From: Bostrychus sinensis
Taxonomy: Eukaryota > Chordata > Actinopteri > Gobiiformes > Eleotridae
DNA length: 64,000 bases
Reading direction: 5' to 3'
NCBI GenBank assembly: GCA_020698575.1
Contig: CM036251.1
Coordinates: forward strand, 35,095,288-35,159,287
Position 1 is the first letter of the stretch, and every line of letters starts with the position of its first letter. The notes beneath the pieces were generated by a model. It made no database searches. It worked only from the letters and a program-made list of their open reading frames with translations, and was not told where the DNA came from. Below, piece after piece: positions 59,820 through 64,000 of the stretch. Made by a program: the position numbers and the translations under genes.

Positions 59820-60400
59820 TTTCCTCCGCTGCTCCTGTTAATTATAAAAGTGCTGAAACAGACCGTAAGCATTGTTTCATCCCGCGCTGCTATTATCAGT
59901 GAAATACATAACTCTTCTGGCAGTAGAAGATTTCATCACATCTGCAGCGCTCGCCATCTGCATGACTTTGATCTCCATGACTCCCTTTAATCAACTTAGA
60001 AAAAAAAAAAAAGAAAAAAAGAAAAACGACGTCTTCATTGTTGCAAGCCTTGGCCAGACAGCACTGGGAGACGTATTCTAAGTTTATCTTCAGCAAATAG
60101 CAGAGCCTTTAATATTTTTGCTTTATGAAACATTTCTTTCCCGTTGCACTGGGCCCATTTGGCTTTATTTGCTGCTGGGCATGACTTCTTAATAGAATCG
60201 GAATTTCCAATTTGACTCCTGCGCTTAGCAGCCTTAATTTGAAGACAGCCTGTCCGCGGCCTTGGAAAGTGGAGAGCGGTAATTTGAGCAGAGCCCTCTA
60301 GCATTATCACTGCTCCATAAAGCATAATTCCTGTTAAGTTTTTTCTTTGAAGGCTGAAATTAATAAAAGCGTGTATTTTCACATCTTTTCCACACAAGTA
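59820..60400. promoter_or_regulatory. Unique block, strong candidate conserved non-coding element
   Basis: Repeat-free except for a short A/GAAA run at 60,001-60,027. Contains GCTCCTGTTAATTATAAAAG, ATTTGGCTTTATTTGCTGC, AGCAGCCTTAATTTGAAGAC and CTCCATAAAGCATAATTCC. This dense, balanced sequence with many homeobox and HMG-like cores is the most enhancer-like stretch in the window. No splice sites or conserved frame seen. Inference only. Confidence 0.35.
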
Positions 60401-60639
60401 TAACTGTCTGCATGATAGCGCGGTGATGTCCATGTGCTCCCTCCTGCTGATTGGTCAAGGTGAGGGTCAGAAACCCGGACGAAAGGGGCCAGGGTTGGTG
60501 GAGATCTGCGCTCGTGCTCAAGGACACTTCAACAGGATGAATGTGTGGTGTCACAGTGGGCTTGAACTCGCACCTTTCGGTTGAAGGACAGTCCGGCTGA
60601 TCCAACTTTTGATTCTCGCAGACCACCGGGCGTAACGCT

Positions 60640-60880
60640 GAAGTAGAAGTGCATTAATAATAAATGAGCTTCCAGGGAACTGACTCAAAGCGGCTTCTAA
60701 TTGAGAGTATAATTACAGAAACATAAAAGGGGCCAAAGTGCCTCATCACGTTCAGTGGACAGAGGCTGGTGAGCAATCATTGCCTTTTCTTGCCCAGGAT
60801 AATTGTATATGTATAATTTATGTGACAGGGATCATATTTCAAGCATTGTGGACAGTTAGTGCAGAATAACAGAGCGCTAA
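60640..60880. promoter_or_regulatory. Unique block, candidate conserved non-coding element
   Basis: AATAATAAATGAGCTTCCAG, CTTCTAATTGAGAGTATAAT and GGATAATTGTATATGTATAA in repeat-free sequence. Adjacent to, but separate from, the block at 59.8-60.4 kb. Confidence 0.28.
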
Positions 60881-60939
60881 AGACAATGGAAGGAACTGAA
60901 TGGGCAGGCTAGGTTACGGCTGTGGAAAAATTACTGGAC

Positions 60940-61080
60940 AGATTAAGGATAAACAGATAAACAGATTTGAATGAAATGTTGATTAGTGTTAATGTGAAAT
61001 TAGAACACTGCCTGGATCCTGGTATTTTGGGCACATACATAAAACATGGAATTCCACCTTTTTACTATCATTTAATAAAC
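60940..61080 (+). repeat. Dispersed repeat, inverted relative to 63,735-63,865
   Basis: ACTGCCTGGATCC, GGGCACATA, GGAATTCCACCTT and TTTAATAAACT recur in the same order in the reverse complement of 63,735-63,865. Family unknown. Confidence 0.7.
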
Positions 61081-61884
61081 TAATATGTAAAGAAATAAAG
61101 AAATCCAGTCCAGACAGGTCATTCAAAAATGCTGAGTAACTAACTTAATCCAAGAGAAATAACTTTAATACAGTAGCGCAGTTCCACACAAGCCTCTCTT
61201 AGACAAAATCATAGAAAATATAAATCATAAGAGAATACATACAATAGAAAAGCAGAAAATATTAAAAATGTAATCTTTTGTTAGCTCAGGGGCTGTCCAG
61301 CATCTTGGACAAGGCCTTTCCTGTGTGGAGTTAGCATGTTCATCCTCAAACACAGTACAATCTGCCAGAGGTACTCCTGACCAGGATCTGGATCTAGTCC
61401 CTGGGTGATGGTCTGTGGTTCTACACTGCTTGAGAAAAGTTAAAATGAGTTTGATGCTGTGTCTTTCTTTACACAGTGGTGAGTTATTGTAGAACCAGTC
61501 TTTGCTGGTCCTTGGCCAAGACACCCACCTTGTCTCCAGTGTCTGTTAATAACATTCCACACAACAGCACTGCTGCAGGATTATAATGGGCTTTACCTTA
61601 TTCTTCTTACAAAGTAGTTCACTCCTTTCACTCACTCCCACTGACTGTATAAACTGAGCCAGTCTCTGTGAACATGGACACAGAACACTGACACACATGT
61701 GGAGAGGACCATCCACTCTGTTGGGGTTTGGGGAGGTATGTGTGGGCCTTAATGTAAGAATAAAGGCTGGCACACTCTCCCTCCCTCACTTACGCATGCT
61801 GCTTTTCTACACTCAGGGGATCTGATGAGAAAACTTCTATCTTGATAAAACAGCAACAGAACCCAAAATAACATGTTGCCACAC

Positions 61885-61960
61885 CATGAACTGAACCCAT
61901 GATCTTCGTGTTTGCTGAGAGACAGAGGTGTTAACCACTCTGCTAACATGCGCACTCACA
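61885..61960 (-). mobile_element. SINE head fragment
   Basis: On the minus strand it reads GTTAGCAGAGTGGTTAACAC then GATCATGGGTTCAGTTCATG, an A/B-box pair like the 35,234 family. The body is absent. Confidence 0.5.
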
Positions 61961-62389
61961 ACAGACACATCTTTTCACTAAATGTATTAGTAAATTCTTT
62001 CTGCTTCTTGTCTCACTGGCTCTAAGGGGGTCTGTTACTCGATGACACCCCGCAGTGACAGTCTTGGCCAACAGCAGCTGTGCCAGAGGTGAGTGCAGCT
62101 CCTGTTTAACAACACACTCTACAAACTCCTTTTGGCACTCGCAGAATTCATGAGTGCTCTATGAGGAGCCTGAACGACCCTGGTAATGGCCCCTGGTTTG
62201 TAAGGCCAAACCCTGTGGAAGGACACTCCCCTGCCAGTTGTAAATCCAATAACAGGTTCACTCCAAAGCGAGTGAGTTATTAAGGAGGAACTCCGGTGGG
62301 CCTTTCCATCAGCACCATTCTGCAGAAGATAATAGTCAGCTCTGTCTGCACTGGCCTCATGTTTACTCCACAATAAACCTCACACGTAG

Positions 62390-62885
62390 AGAACGCAGAT
62401 AATGAGCGGCTGCCTCCAGCTCCGGCCACAGCCAAAGCTCATTAGAGAACAGTGATGGGCAGAAGAACTGAACACACTCACCTCATATTCACAACCACAA
62501 AGAGGAATCGGCAGTGAAAATATTTGAACAGTCTATTCAAACACCTCGTGGATTGTACTGGAGGCGCGCGGCCAAAGAGCAGTTGTTGAGAATGGGCAAT
62601 GAGGAGATGGAAGACTCACAGGCAGTTCACTGGGATTTTGTCATGAGCTGCCAAAATGGCTTTGATTTACTGAGGGACTTATTGATAATTAATTGTATCA
62701 TCTGTTTCCTCCTTGGTTCACGCCAAGAAAAGCCCAATCGGAGCTCCTCTTCTGAGGCCCGGGCTCCTCTCAGCGTCAGAGTGTTTTGGACAGAGCTGAG
62801 CCGGAGACACAGATGGCTCTTAACACCTTTCACCGTCTCCAGAGGGACAATCCATAACTGCTCATGCAAACTGGCTACATAAAAG
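62390..62885. promoter_or_regulatory. Unique block, candidate conserved non-coding element
   Basis: Contains ATTGATAATTAATTGTATCA and GCCAAAATGGCTTTGATTTA in repeat-free DNA. A plus-strand 122-codon frame crosses it without a domain signature. Texture suggests regulatory rather than coding sequence. Confidence 0.28.
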
Positions 62886-62986
62886 ATAAAGTGATGGAGT
62901 ACTTCAACAATACCACTACATACATGACACATTAATAAATATGTCATTAACAATCCTTTAATGACGCTTTATAGACACTGAATTAA

Positions 62987-63416
62987 AGCAGAACTCATGT
63001 TTTGTTGCTGTTTTTGACTCATTTTCTTCTCTGGAGCACTCCCTGTATTTCAGAGTACAGCACCATTGTAAATACTCACAAGTCCAGTAAACTCCTTTGT
63101 GACCCCTCGCTCGGCTTTACGTTTGTTTTCCCCTCCTCGTATCCTTACAAAGTGTTTTTCTTTCATTTGGCCGCTCTGCTGGAACAAAAATCGAGAAATC
63201 AAGCCATCTCTAGCTTGTCCTTTGTTTATAACCGTGATGTGCCGCTTTCTCGCGAGACTCAAGACTTCTGTGACACCAGGTCAGAGGCACTCAGACTTGG
63301 AAATGTGTTTTTTGGCCCAGAGACACAATGCAGATGAGATGCAGGATGCTTTATTCACCCCACAACATCTCATTTAACACAGTTTATTTAAATTTAAAAA
63401 GTTACTGAATTCTGCT
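62987..63416 (-). mobile_element. TTAA-flanked MITE family, copy 3 (complete)
   Basis: TTAA lies at 62,983-62,986 and 63,417-63,420. Inside are inverted ends AGCAGAACTCA and TGAATTCTGCT. The body, read on the minus strand, matches copies 1 and 2 (CTCGCGAGAAAGCGGCACAT, AGCGGCCAAATGAAAG, GAGGGGAAAACAAACG). The open frames on both strands are by-products. TTAA flanks suggest piggyBac-type mobilisation, not proven. Confidence 0.82.
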
Positions 63417-63492
63417 TTAACGCTGATGTTTATCATTTTGCATTGATTTATATGAGCTCATTAGAGTGCTCAGTGGTATTTATTTATGGTAT

Positions 63493-63640
63493 ATAGAATC
63501 AAACTTGTCTAATCAAATTTTGAATTTTAAATGCCTTTAAATTTCTACCATTTGACACTAAAATAGGATTCTGATTTTTTTTCTGTGAATTTCAGTCAAA
63601 ATTTGAGTACCTAATTTTCATTGTATTTTTGTAGTGATAA
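63493..63640 (+). repeat. Dispersed repeat, sister of 1,317-1,475
   Basis: See the shared blocks listed for 1,317-1,475. Same orientation. Confidence 0.6.
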
Positions 63641-63734
63641 AAATTTGAGAAAAACAAGTTCACCTTTTAAAAATGTGATGCATATATTTTCAAGTCCTCA
63701 CATTTGATTAGTCAAATTTGATTGGCCATAATCA

Positions 63735-63865
63735 GTTTATTAAATAATATTAAGAAGGTGGAATTCCATTGTTTATTTACTATATGTGCCCAAATCTGGG
63801 ATCCAGGCAGTATTCAAATTTCATATTAAAACTAATCAACCTTTCATCCAAATTCAGTCTAAAAT
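63735..63865 (-). repeat. Dispersed repeat, inverted relative to 60,940-61,080
   Basis: Reverse complement carries ACTGCCTGGATCCCAG, GGGCACATATAG, GGAATTCCACCTT and TTTAATAAACTG in the same order. Followed by an (AAAT)n run at 63,872-63,904. Confidence 0.7.
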
Positions 63866-63869
63866 ACAA

Positions 63870-63900
<31 letters not shown>

Positions 63901-64000
63901 TAAATGCATGAAATATCTGAGTGATTTGCCCCATTTGCACCAGAAGCACTAAGTTACCATTCATGGCCACATGCACAAACAAATGTTTTCGCCAAGGTAT

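Noticed and set aside
62514..62882. 122-codon plus-strand frame and its antisense partner
   Set aside because: Both strands open with no domain. The region looks regulatory rather than coding.

Overview
This window is vertebrate nuclear DNA, most likely from a teleost fish. It is AT-rich, has very low coding density, and is full of the interspersed repeats typical of fish: CR1/L2/Rex1-group LINEs, an RTE-like LINE tail, tRNA-headed SINEs, and many short hAT-like elements with 8-bp target duplications. I cannot name the species. Nothing bacterial, viral or plasmid-like was seen.

Only one host coding exon is supported. It lies on the minus strand at 26,429-26,582 and is the first coding exon of the nuclear receptor gene rora, isoform alpha-1 type. 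It has an ATG in a strong context, an in-frame stop just upstream, conserved blocks matching the alpha-1 N-terminus, and a clean GTAAGC splice donor. It sits in a CpG-rich promoter-proximal zone (about 25.5-27.4 kb). Transcription runs toward lower coordinates, so 1-26,428 is the start of a long first intron. The DNA-binding and ligand-binding exons must lie beyond position 1. The 37 kb above about 27 kb is 5'-flanking or intergenic sequence with no recognised gene.

Layout. (a) 1-26.4 kb: intron 1, holding short DNA transposons, two of which split a 35-bp minisatellite (14.1-15.4 kb), LINE and SINE tails, a CTT/CGT microsatellite and several unique stretches that read like conserved non-coding elements. 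(b) 25.5-27.4 kb: CpG-rich promoter zone and exon 1. (c) 27.5-36 kb: a hAT-like MITE, a LINE reverse-transcriptase remnant split by a second MITE with a perfect 8-bp duplication, a 29-bp minisatellite, and a related MITE split by a SINE. (d) 36.2-44.6 kb: an inverted pair of related repeats, one arm cut by a near full-length 4.75-kb LINE whose ORFs are dead. (e) 44.6-64 kb: further MITEs, a multi-layer nested cluster at 49.7-50.9 kb, a SINE split by a LINE tail at 54.7-55.2 kb, and unique blocks near 46.9, 52.5-53.1, 59.8-60.8 and 62.4-62.9 kb that are candidate regulatory elements.

The main value of the window is the rora alpha-1 promoter and first exon, plus a well-resolved stratigraphy of nested insertions. 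I did not find a convincing new gene system.
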